Shown one piece after another: positions 15,374 to 22,273 of a stretch of DNA of 23,801 bases. Position 1 is the first letter of the stretch. Every line of letters begins with the position of its first letter. Source of the DNA: Ruminococcus sp. UBA1780 (GTDB lineage Bacteria; Bacillota; Clostridia; Oscillospirales; Ruminococcaceae); the NCBI GenBank assembly GCA_002315235.1, contig DCGK01000128.1, positions 1-23,801 on the forward strand, given 5' to 3'. The translations under genes were made by a program, and so were the position numbers. Below the pieces are notes generated by a model. The model did not search any database and was not told the DNA's origin. It saw only the letters and a program-made list of their open reading frames with translations.

Positions 15374-16093
15374 ATGCTGCAGCTTAAAGATATTCAATGG
15401 ACTACAGAAACCGGTGAAAAGATTCTTAACGGTATCAATCTCGAGGTACCTGACGGAAAACTGACTGTAATTACAGGACCGAACGGAGGCGGCAAAACCT
15501 CTCTGGCAAAGGTTATCGCAGGCCTTTACAAGCCGTGCGGCGGTCAGATTTATGTTGACGGTAAGGATATTACTGACTGGAGTATAACGGAACGTTCACG
15601 AAACGGTCTTGCATATGCTTTCCAGCAGCCTGTAAGATTCAAGGGATTAACAGTCAGGGACCTTCTCTCGATTTCAGCTGAAAGAGAACTTTCAAGTGCT
15701 GAGGTCTGTCATCTTCTCAGTGAAGTAGGTCTCTGCGGGCGTGACTATATAGACAGAGAGGCAGACGCAAGTCTTTCAGGCGGTGAAAGCAAGCGTATCG
15801 AGATTGCAACAGTTCTTGCGAGAAAGGACGCAAAGCTTCTTGTGTTTGACGAACCTGAGGCAGGTATCGACCTCTGGAGCTTCACAAGCCTTATTGAAGC
15901 TTTTGAAAATATCAAAAAGGACAGCAGCCGTTCACTTCTCATCATTTCACATCAGGAGAGAATCATGAACATAGCTGACCACATCGCGGTAGTAGCAGAC
16001 GGCAGAGTCGCAAACATGGGCACAAGAGAAGAGATTTTCCCTTCACTTATGGACAAGACAGCAGCAACACGCTGCTCACTCAGAAACAGCTAA
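15374..16093 (+). CDS. sufC: SufC-like ABC ATPase of a minimal Fe-S assembly system
   Basis: Soluble ABC-type ATPase of 239 residues that powers assembly of Fe-S clusters on a SufB-type scaffold. Walker A is GPNGGGKTS (about 35-43), the Q-loop lies in FQQPVRFKGLTVRDLL, the signature is LSGGESKRIEIA (about 134-145), and Walker B is LLVFDEPEAGID (about 154-165). The D-E-A-G-I-D variant and LSGGE-x-KR-x-E are typical of SufC rather than of transporters. It has no membrane partner; its neighbour 15 bases on is a SufB/SufD protein. The first gene of the operon has a weak ribosome site and a structured leader. The usual sufS, sufU and sufD are absent from this operon, matching the compact SufBC-only (SMS-type) systems of anaerobes. 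Confidence 0.9.
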   Translation: MLQLKDIQWTTETGEKILNGINLEVPDGKLTVITGPNGGGKTSLAKVIAGLYKPCGGQIYVDGKDITDWSITERSRNGLAYAFQQPVRFKGLTVRDLLSISAERELSSAEVCHLLSEVGLCGRDYIDREADASLSGGESKRIEIATVLARKDAKLLVFDEPEAGIDLWSFTSLIEAFENIKKDSSRSLLIISHQERIMNIADHIAVVADGRVANMGTREEIFPSLMDKTAATRCSLRNS

Positions 16094-16108
16094 GGGGGAG
16101 GTCTTAAC

Positions 16109-17026
16109 ATGAACAGTATTACAGAACAGCTTCTCGGTGTTGTTTCAGACTGGGACGGCAGCTACAAGGGAGCATTCAATATTCGTGAGGACGGCGGCTG
16201 CGCAGGCAGACAGTCTTCTGAAAATATCAGAATCGAACCTAAGGAAGGCAATCCGGGTATCGTGATAAAAATCAGCGCAAAGGCTCAGCAGGAAACAGTA
16301 TACATTCCTGCATGTGTAACAAAGGCCGGAGTGGATGATCTCGTATACAACGACTTTTATGTTGAAGACGGGGCAGACGTTATTATAGTTGCCGGCTGCG
16401 GTGTTCACTCAGACGGCGAGGAAGAGGCAAGACACAACGGAATTCACAGATTTTTCATCGGAAAGAACGCAAAGGTTCTTTACAGGGAGAAGCATATAGG
16501 TACCGGCAGCGGAAAGGGTGCAAAGAGAATTGACCCTGTTACTGACGTTGAGATGGACGAGGATTCATACATGGAGATGGATACAGTTCAGATAGGCGGT
16601 GTAACTTCAAGCAGCAGACTGACATCTGCGAAGCTCGGAAAGGGTGCAAAGCTTGTTGTAAGGGAACGTCTTATGACTGACGGTGATGAAACAGCAAAAT
16701 CAGATTTCAAAATTGAAATGAACGGCGACGATTCAAGTGTTGACCTGGTTTCAAGATCTGTTGCAAGAGGAAATTCATATCAGGAATTTATTTCATCAAT
16801 CAACGGTAACTGCAGATGTACAGGCCATTCGGAATGTGATGCAATTCTTTCTGAAAACGGCCGTGTAAATGCAGTCCCTGGTCTTTACGCAGCAAATATT
16901 GATGCATCTCTTATCCACGAGGCTGCTATCGGTAAAATTGCCGGTGAACAGATTACAAAGCTCTGTACACTCGGTCTTACCGAAGAGGAAGCTGAAAGAA
17001 AGATTATTGACGGATTCCTTAAGTAA
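16109..17026 (+). CDS. sufB: SufB/SufD-like Fe-S scaffold protein
   Basis: SufBD-family protein of 305 residues, much shorter than E. coli SufB (about 495) because the N-terminal region is reduced. The beta-helix core is visible as repeated short strands: VYIPACVTKAGVDDLVYNDFYVEDGADVIIVAGCGVH (in part), FIGKNAKVLYREKHIGTG, LGKGAKLVVRERLMTDGD. The C-terminal SufC-binding part has GNCRCTGHSECDAIL, INAVPGLYAANIDA-like residues (VNAVPGLYAANIDASLIHEAAIG in part), and KLCTLGLTEEEAERKIIDGFL. This ending is the classic SufB/D signature. The Cys residues in NCRCTGHSECD may bind cluster or metal. Ribosome site AAGGGGGAGG. It forms a two-protein complex with the SufC-like ATPase. Confidence 0.88.
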   Translation: MNSITEQLLGVVSDWDGSYKGAFNIREDGGCAGRQSSENIRIEPKEGNPGIVIKISAKAQQETVYIPACVTKAGVDDLVYNDFYVEDGADVIIVAGCGVHSDGEEEARHNGIHRFFIGKNAKVLYREKHIGTGSGKGAKRIDPVTDVEMDEDSYMEMDTVQIGGVTSSSRLTSAKLGKGAKLVVRERLMTDGDETAKSDFKIEMNGDDSSVDLVSRSVARGNSYQEFISSINGNCRCTGHSECDAILSENGRVNAVPGLYAANIDASLIHEAAIGKIAGEQITKLCTLGLTEEEAERKIIDGFLK

Positions 17027-17041
17027 TAAGGAGGTAATTCA

Positions 17042-17299
17042 ATGCAGAAGATAACGGTAAATATTGAAGGCATGATGTGCGGAATGTGCGAGTCCCATAT
17101 GGATAAGGGAATACAGACTGCATTTCCGTCTGTAAAGAAAGTAACATCATCCCATATAAACAGGAACACGGTTATTATCTCGCCTGATGATATTCCTGAT
17201 GACAAGCTTGAAGCGACAGTTACAGAATGCGGCTACACATTCATCTCAGCTGTCAGGGAACCATATGAAAAGAAAAGTATTTTCTCTTTTATTAAATAA
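17042..17299 (+). CDS. Small HMA-domain metal-binding protein (CopZ-like)
   Basis: 85-residue heavy-metal-associated domain of ferredoxin-like fold. The metal-binding motif is GMMCGMCESHM, with Cys13 and Cys16. The remainder (TAFPSVKKVTSSHINRNTVII, in part; KLEATVTECGYTFIS) follows the beta-alpha-beta-beta-alpha-beta pattern. A 15-residue basic/aromatic tail extends beyond the domain. It has an AAGGAGGT site and lies 15 bases after the SufB-like gene, in the same operon. Copper chaperone is the family default. Its place with Fe-S assembly genes allows another role such as protecting clusters from thiophilic metals, but this is speculation. Confidence 0.85.
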   Translation: MQKITVNIEGMMCGMCESHMDKGIQTAFPSVKKVTSSHINRNTVIISPDDIPDDKLEATVTECGYTFISAVREPYEKKSIFSFIK

Positions 17300-17300
17300 A

Positions 17301-17336
17301 AAAAATATCCGCTGCAGATGCAGCGGATATTTTTTT
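17301..17336. terminator. Bidirectional terminator shared by the suf and oad operons
   Basis: AAAAATATCCGCTGC (17301-17315) and GCAGCGGATATTTTT (17320-17334) form a perfect 15-bp stem with loop AGAT. The A-run on the left and T-run on the right make it functional on both strands. It lies between two convergent genes. Confidence 0.9.
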
Positions 17337-17351
17337 ATAATGCTTTTAATA

Positions 17352-18548
17352 TTATTTTACGATGCTGAGGAGAACACCGGCAGCAACTGCTGAACCGATA
17401 ACACCTGCAACGTTTGGTCCCATAGCGTGCATGAGAAGGAAGTTTGTAGGATTTTCGCTTGCGCCGACCTTCTGTGATACACGGGCAGCCATCGGAACGG
17501 CTGATACACCTGCTGAACCGATAAGCGGATTAACCTTTCCGCCTGTTACTCTGTACATAATCTTACCGAAAATAACGCCTGATGCAGTACCGATTGAGAA
17601 TGCGATAACACCGAGGATGATAACCTTTGCAAACTCTGCTGTGATTATCTTGTCGGCTGTTGTAGTAGCGCCAACTGAAACGCCGAGGAAGATTGTAACG
17701 ATATTCATAAGCTCGTTCTGAGCTGTCTTAACGAGTCTGTCACAGACACCGCTTTCCTTGAGGAGATTACCGAGCATAAGCATACCAACGAGAGGAGCAG
17801 CTGAAGGAATAAGAAGCGCAATGATAATTGTAACTGCGATAGGGAAGATGATCTTTTCTGTTCTTCCTACCGGTCTGAGTGTTTCCATTACAACTGCACG
17901 TTCCTTCTTAGTAGTGAGAGCCTTCATGATAGGAGGCTGGATGATAGGAACAAGAGCCATGTATGTGTAGGCTGCAAGAGCGATTGTACCTGTTGAAATC
18001 TTTGCGCCTGCACCGAGAAGCTTACTTGAAACGAAGATTGCTGTAGGACCGTCGGCACCGCCGATGATAGCAATTGAAGCAGCTTCCGTTTCTGAAAATC
18101 CGAGCACTGCTGCGCCGATAAATGTAAGGAAGATACCAGCCTGTGCAGCTGCACCGAGAAGGAAGCTCTTAGGATTTGAAATGAGCGGAGCAAAGTCTGT
18201 CATAGTACCGATTCCGAGGAAAATCAGCGGAGGGAAGAGCTGAAGCTTAACTCCGAGATAGAGAAGGTCGAGGAGACCGCCCTCATGAAGGATTCTGTCG
18301 AAATCAATGTTTGTAGGATCTGCAAAAAGCTCCGGTGTATACATCGCTGTAAGCGGGAGGTTTGTAAGGAGCATACCGAATGAAATCGGAAGCAGAAGAA
18401 GTGGTTCGAACTTTTTGGCAATCGCAAGATACATAAATACAAATGAAATCAGGATCATTACGATGTTTGGCCAGCCAAGGTTGCCGAAACCGCTTGAAGA
18501 CCCGAGATCCTTAAGAGTATCAAGGAAAATCTGAATTACTTCATTCAT
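17352..18548 (-). CDS. oadB: Na+-translocating decarboxylase, beta subunit (OadB/MmdB/GcdB family)
   Basis: Integral membrane ion-pump subunit of 398 residues. It couples decarboxylation of a carboxybiotin carrier to export of two Na+. It has about ten hydrophobic segments starting at about residue 28 (IVMILISFVFMYLAI). The family sodium-site signature GGADGPTAIF contains Asp166, expected to equal Asp203 of Klebsiella OadB. The conserved C-terminal region has GGKVNPLIGSAGVSAVPMAARV (in part) and HAMGPNVAGVIGSA. The length is close to the family norm of 370-430. The ATG at 18548 is preceded by AAAGGA at 12 bases. It lies 41 bases downstream of the gamma subunit gene. The carboxyltransferase and biotin carrier are not in this operon, so the substrate (oxaloacetate, methylmalonyl-CoA or glutaconyl-CoA) cannot be told. 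Confidence 0.94.
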   Translation of the reverse strand: MNEVIQIFLDTLKDLGSSSGFGNLGWPNIVMILISFVFMYLAIAKKFEPLLLLPISFGMLLTNLPLTAMYTPELFADPTNIDFDRILHEGGLLDLLYLGVKLQLFPPLIFLGIGTMTDFAPLISNPKSFLLGAAAQAGIFLTFIGAAVLGFSETEAASIAIIGGADGPTAIFVSSKLLGAGAKISTGTIALAAYTYMALVPIIQPPIMKALTTKKERAVVMETLRPVGRTEKIIFPIAVTIIIALLIPSAAPLVGMLMLGNLLKESGVCDRLVKTAQNELMNIVTIFLGVSVGATTTADKIITAEFAKVIILGVIAFSIGTASGVIFGKIMYRVTGGKVNPLIGSAGVSAVPMAARVSQKVGASENPTNFLLMHAMGPNVAGVIGSAVAAGVLLSIVK

Positions 18549-18589
18549 GATAGATAATTATCCTTTCATATTAAATTGTTAGTTGAAAA

Positions 18590-18982
18590 TCAGAACGGAA
18601 GTGTATTTTCGCGCTGACCTGCAGCACCCCATACAGAGCCTGCCTGGCCTCTGCCGTTTCCTTTTCTCTTTATTGACTTTACAGCGTAATTCTTTCCGTC
18701 CTTTGCAGCCATCATAGCAACTGCAGCAGAAATTACAGCTATTACTTCATTGTCATCTTCAGCAGAAGCGGCAGGTACCTGAACCGGAGCTGCTGGTTTT
18801 GTGATGTTTACTGCCGGAACATCAGCCGGTTTGCTCTTGGCCTTTTCTCTTTCTGCAATACCGGAGAATACTTTTCCGAATATCGAAACGAAAATGATAA
18901 GAAGAACAAGTGCGAGGAATACAACTACAAGTCCGGTGATAACGACTGCCCAGACCTTAGTCCATGGAATTAACATATCCAT
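18590..18982 (-). CDS. oadG: Na+-translocating decarboxylase, gamma subunit (OadG family)
   Basis: Small anchor subunit of 130 residues. It has one N-terminal membrane helix (about 10-36, VWAVVITGLVVVFLALVLLI), a basic linker, and a Pro/Ala-rich stretch (KPAAPVQVPAA). The second half has EVIAVISAAVAMMAA, followed by the C-terminal SVWGAAGQREN typical of OadG-type proteins in Firmicutes. The ATG at 18982 has TAGGAGAG about eight bases upstream. First gene of the minus-strand operon. Gamma subunits hold the soluble carboxyltransferase against the membrane beta subunit. Confidence 0.88.
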   Translation of the reverse strand: MDMLIPWTKVWAVVITGLVVVFLALVLLIIFVSIFGKVFSGIAEREKAKSKPADVPAVNITKPAAPVQVPAASAEDDNEVIAVISAAVAMMAAKDGKNYAVKSIKRKGNGRGQAGSVWGAAGQRENTLPF

Positions 18983-19039
18983 ATTTTTTCTCTCCTATCT
19001 GTGGTATACTTATAGTAAAAATTAAACCATACAATAATA

Positions 19040-19068
19040 ATTATAACTCAAACGGCGATACATTGCAA
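19040..19068 (-). promoter_or_regulatory. Promoter of the oadGB operon
   Basis: On the minus strand TTGCAA (19068-19063) and TATAAT (19045-19040) are 17 bases apart, giving a leader of about 50 bases to the oadG start. Confidence 0.75.
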
Positions 19069-19205
19069 TACGCAAATATGAAAAAATGATAGTTTTTTTC
19101 GGTGGTTTTACACAGTAAAAAAACAAGTCCAAATTGGGATTATCTACATTTTACAAATATAAACACTTAATATTCGAAAAACATGTGAAAAATGATAATA
19201 AATCA

Positions 19206-19234
19206 TTGAAATGAAAATATTTTTATGCTATAAT
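19206..19234 (+). promoter_or_regulatory. Promoter of the PAS-GGDEF-kinase gene
   Basis: TTGAAA (19206-19211) and TATAAT (19229-19234) are 17 bases apart. Transcription from about 19241 gives a leader of about 100 bases. Confidence 0.8.
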
Positions 19235-19254
19235 ATATACAGATAATAAGTAAA

Positions 19255-19335
19255 TCCGCCGGAACGATTACCGGCGGACTGTTCGAAAACACACGCAGAT
19301 GCGCTTTCTGTGTGTGAAGTACCGGGAGTGTTTTC
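19255..19335 (+). promoter_or_regulatory. Two-hairpin leader covering the ribosome site
   Basis: The first stem is perfect: TCCGCCGG (19255-19262) with CCGGCGGA (19271-19278), loop AACGATTA. The second pairs GAAAACAC (19285-19292) with GTGTTTTC (19328-19335). Its 3' arm begins at the last G of the GGGAG ribosome site (19324-19328). This could hide the site from ribosomes. Confidence 0.45.
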
Positions 19336-19339
19336 TAAA

Positions 19340-22006
19340 ATGAGCGTAAAATCAATCTTAAAACCCAGATCCTTCATGAGGTTCAGCATCGATATCGATG
19401 ATAACTTCAGGGTCGTGAAACTGGATACGGGCTTTACTGATGTGACAGGTTTTGTGCAGAACGATATGGACAGAGGTCTGTACATGAGCCGTCTTATTCC
19501 TACAGATGCTTATCACGAATACGTGATTACAGTGCGAAAGAGCATCAAGAATTCCGGTGAATTCTGCTTCAGGCATCCGATTATCCTGAAGGACAGATCA
19601 ATCATCAGCGTTACGTGCTACGGTGAGATTGACCAGTATGACCTGGTTAATTCCCGCAAGGTAAAGATGATTGCCACGGTCAGTGAAAAGTTTGAGGAAG
19701 GCGAAAAGCAGGACGAAGAATACATCGAATCAGGTAAGGACAGACTTACCGGACTGTATTCCCGTGAACGCGGCGAGAAGCTTATCAGACAGTATCTCAA
19801 ACTCAAGCCGGAATCCGAAATCTGCGCACTGTGTATTATAGATGTTGATGACTTCTATGACATAAACAACCACTACGGAAAGGAATTCGGAAATTCCATT
19901 CTCGAGGAAGTTGCTGAAAAGCTTACATCTGTAATGAGACCTACCGATATTGTTATTCGTCTTGGCGGTGATGAATTCATGGTATTCATGAAAAACACCA
20001 ACAAGGCATATATCAAGTCATTCGGAAATTCAATCAGCAGGCGTGTAAACAGTATTTACTCCGGAACCGACAAAAGTACAGGTATTTCATGTACAGTGGG
20101 CATTGTCAATACATTTTACTCCAACAAGTATGACGAGCTTTTTGATTATGCCTACAAGACACTTATGTTTGCCAAGAAGACAAACAAGGGATCAAGTATT
20201 CTTTATTCGGATGTTTCAAATCTCGTTGATTCGAAGGTTCTTGACGCAACTATACTTGACAAGGGACTTACCGACATTGCCGATGCAAATCCTCATCAGA
20301 ACGGTGATATAACAGCTTTTGCCTACTCACTGTTTGAAAAGAGCAGGGACCTCAAGACGGCAATCAACCTTCTTCTGCCGAAGATTTCAAGACAGTTCGG
20401 ATTTTCACGTATTGTTATCATCGAAGTGAATGATGACAACATGTATTACAAGTTCACCTATCACTGGTGTGAAAAGGGTCGTCCGATTGATTTCAATGAG
20501 GTTTATGACTTTAACCGCAAGGACTACAACGTTCTTACGGACTGCTTTGAACGTGACGGATTTGTTCATATTACTCCGAAAATAATGCAGAAGCTTTCAA
20601 AGTCACTGCGCAAGATGCTTGAAAGAAACTCAAAGTGTCAGTATTATTTTTCAGCATTTTACAATGAAGGCGACTTCAAGGGCTGTCTGGTTTTTGAATC
20701 ACGTGAAAAGGCGAAAAAGCTTGATCAGTCGGAGATTGCGACTCTCAAGGAGCTTTCAAGAGTAATTTCAACCCACATCACAATAGTAAATGCCGATCTT
20801 GCCAGCAAGGCCAAGTCTGACTTCCTTTCACGTATGTCACATGAAATCAGAACTCCTATCAACGCTATCAAGGGCATGGCTGACAAGGCTATCTGTGTTC
20901 TTGAAAAAGAGGATGAGCAGGATACTGATACAGTTTATGACTGCCTTGAAAAGATAACCGTTTCCACAAAGTATCTTACTTCGCTTGTAAATGACATTCT
21001 TGATATGTCAAGGATTGAAAGCGGCAAGCTGATTGTAAACAACGATCTTTTTGACATAACCAATCTCATTGAGGACTTCGAAATGATGATCCGTCCTCAG
21101 GCGGAACAGAGAATGATAGACCTCAGAATAGTTCAGAACTTTGAAAACAGACTGTTTGTCGGTGACCAGTTCAGAATCCATCAGGTTCTGGTTAATCTCA
21201 CTGCAAACGCACTTAAGTTTACTCCTTTCAGCGGAAAGATAACAGTAACCATAGATGAGGTTGAGGATAACGAGGAGGCTTCACTTGTAAGATTCAGCGT
21301 TGAAGACAACGGCATAGGAATCAAAAAGGAAAATCTCAAAAAAATCTTCGAATCCTTCGAGCAGGCTGACAGTGCCGTTACGAGAACATACGGCGGAACA
21401 GGCCTCGGACTTTCAATCTGCAAAAATCTTGTCGAACTCATGGGTGGTAATCTTGAGGTACGAAGTGCGGAAAATGAAGGCTCAACCTTCTTCTTCACTC
21501 TTGAACTGAAAAAATGCCGTTCAATCACCGACTCAATCAGGGAAAAGCTGTTTATCAGCCAGCAGAGCTTTGATTTCAGCGGAAAGACGGTTCTTCTTGC
21601 AGAGGACAATGACTTCAATTCAGAATTTGCGAAGACGCTTCTTGAGGATGTCGGTTTTGACGTAAAGGTTGCACTTAACGGCAAGCAGGCAGTATATTCG
21701 TTTATCTCAAATCCAAGCCATACCTATGACATTATTCTTATGGATGTCCGCATGCCGCTTATGAACGGCTATGAGGCAACCGGATGCATACGTAATTCAG
21801 ACAAGTCTGATGCCCATTCGATTCCGATTATAGCACTTACTGCAAATGCAGCGGGTGACGATGAGAAGCTGGCAATTCAGAGCGGAATGAACGCATATCT
21901 TTCAAAGCCTTTTGAAAAGGAAATGCTCTATATTATGCTTAAGCAGTTCCTTGAAGGCTCGGCGGTTATTACTGACCAGAGAAATGAAATGCCGGCAGGC
22001 TACTGA
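19340..22006 (+). CDS. Cytosolic PAS-GGDEF-GAF-histidine kinase-receiver hybrid protein
   Basis: 888 residues, no membrane segment. A PAS-like domain spans about 17-115. The GGDEF diguanylate cyclase domain (about 130-290) has Asp168 in IIDVDDFYD, the intact GGDEF at 209-213 and an I-site RPTD at 200-203, exactly five residues before it, so a working and feedback-inhibited cyclase is expected. A GAF-like region spans about 335-475. The HisKA domain has the phosphoacceptor His501 in MSHEIRTPINAI. HATPase_c follows: N-box with Asn623, DNGIG at 656-660, GGTGLGLSI at about 685-693. The C-terminal receiver (about 750-870) has LLAEDN, Asp802 in MDVRMP, and Lys856 in SKPFEK. GTG at 19310 is in frame, but the ATG at 19340 has GGGAG 11 bases upstream. 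The gene is monocistronic. Placing a cyclase N-terminal to a complete hybrid kinase is unusual; the cyclase usually forms the output end. Confidence 0.93.
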   Translation: MSVKSILKPRSFMRFSIDIDDNFRVVKLDTGFTDVTGFVQNDMDRGLYMSRLIPTDAYHEYVITVRKSIKNSGEFCFRHPIILKDRSIISVTCYGEIDQYDLVNSRKVKMIATVSEKFEEGEKQDEEYIESGKDRLTGLYSRERGEKLIRQYLKLKPESEICALCIIDVDDFYDINNHYGKEFGNSILEEVAEKLTSVMRPTDIVIRLGGDEFMVFMKNTNKAYIKSFGNSISRRVNSIYSGTDKSTGISCTVGIVNTFYSNKYDELFDYAYKTLMFAKKTNKGSSILYSDVSNLVDSKVLDATILDKGLTDIADANPHQNGDITAFAYSLFEKSRDLKTAINLLLPKISRQFGFSRIVIIEVNDDNMYYKFTYHWCEKGRPIDFNEVYDFNRKDYNVLTDCFERDGFVHITPKIMQKLSKSLRKMLERNSKCQYYFSAFYNEGDFKGCLVFESREKAKKLDQSEIATLKELSRVISTHITIVNADLASKAKSDFLSRMSHEIRTPINAIKGMADKAICVLEKEDEQDTDTVYDCLEKITVSTKYLTSLVNDILDMSRIESGKLIVNNDLFDITNLIEDFEMMIRPQAEQRMIDLRIVQNFENRLFVGDQFRIHQVLVNLTANALKFTPFSGKITVTIDEVEDNEEASLVRFSVEDNGIGIKKENLKKIFESFEQADSAVTRTYGGTGLGLSICKNLVELMGGNLEVRSAENEGSTFFFTLELKKCRSITDSIREKLFISQQSFDFSGKTVLLAEDNDFNSEFAKTLLEDVGFDVKVALNGKQAVYSFISNPSHTYDIILMDVRMPLMNGYEATGCIRNSDKSDAHSIPIIALTANAAGDDEKLAIQSGMNAYLSKPFEKEMLYIMLKQFLEGSAVITDQRNEMPAGY

Positions 22007-22012
22007 TTATGC

Positions 22013-22050
22013 TGCACCGCGCACATGCGCGGTGCAATTTTTTTTTTTTT
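22013..22050 (+). terminator. Strong Rho-independent terminator after the sensor gene
   Basis: TGCACCGCGC (22013-22022) and GCGCGGTGCA (22027-22036) form a 10-bp GC-rich stem with loop ACAT. They are followed by one A and a run of 13 T. Confidence 0.95.
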
Positions 22051-22104
22051 GAACCTGTAACGTTTGTGTCACTTAAATCGTATATTATAGTGTATATCCA
22101 AATC

Positions 22105-22123
22105 TTAATCAGTGGTTCCTTAA
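22105..22123 (-). repeat. Copy 3 of the dispersed repeat, inverse orientation
   Basis: On the minus strand this reads TTAAGGAACCACTGATTAA, one base different from the copy at 7684-7702 more than 14 kb away. It lies between the sensor terminator and the ABC-transporter promoter. Confidence 0.6.
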
Positions 22124-22189
22124 TAATATCTTAAAGAAACCTGAAGTTACTTGCATATTACAGTTTTAAATGATATTATATCAATGGTA

Positions 22190-22218
22190 TTGACAATGCA
22201 ATTCATATACTGTATCAT
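22190..22218 (+). promoter_or_regulatory. Promoter of the sugar ABC permease operon
   Basis: TTGACA (22190-22195) and TATCAT (22213-22218) are 17 bases apart. A weaker candidate, TTGTGT/TATAGT with 16-base spacing, lies at 22064-22091. Confidence 0.65.
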
Positions 22219-22273
22219 TAATAATGTGTTGCTATTGAACAAAAGAAAAAATCAAAAGAACGGAGGCAATAAT

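Larger units (their letters stand above)
18983..19339. other. Divergent intergenic region oadG / sensor protein
   Basis: This region of about 357 bases is bounded by two back-to-back promoters. Between them are a perfect 6-3-6 palindrome, TTTTACACAGTAAAA (19106-19120), and two direct copies of TGAAAAA(A)TGATA (19079-19091 and 19186-19197) 107 bases apart. No gene is seen. Confidence 0.5.

Noticed and set aside
21181..21684. 167-codon minus-strand open frame opposite the kinase domain
   Set aside because: It lies wholly antisense to the conserved HATPase and receiver coding region, is Ser/Leu-rich, and has no ribosome site.
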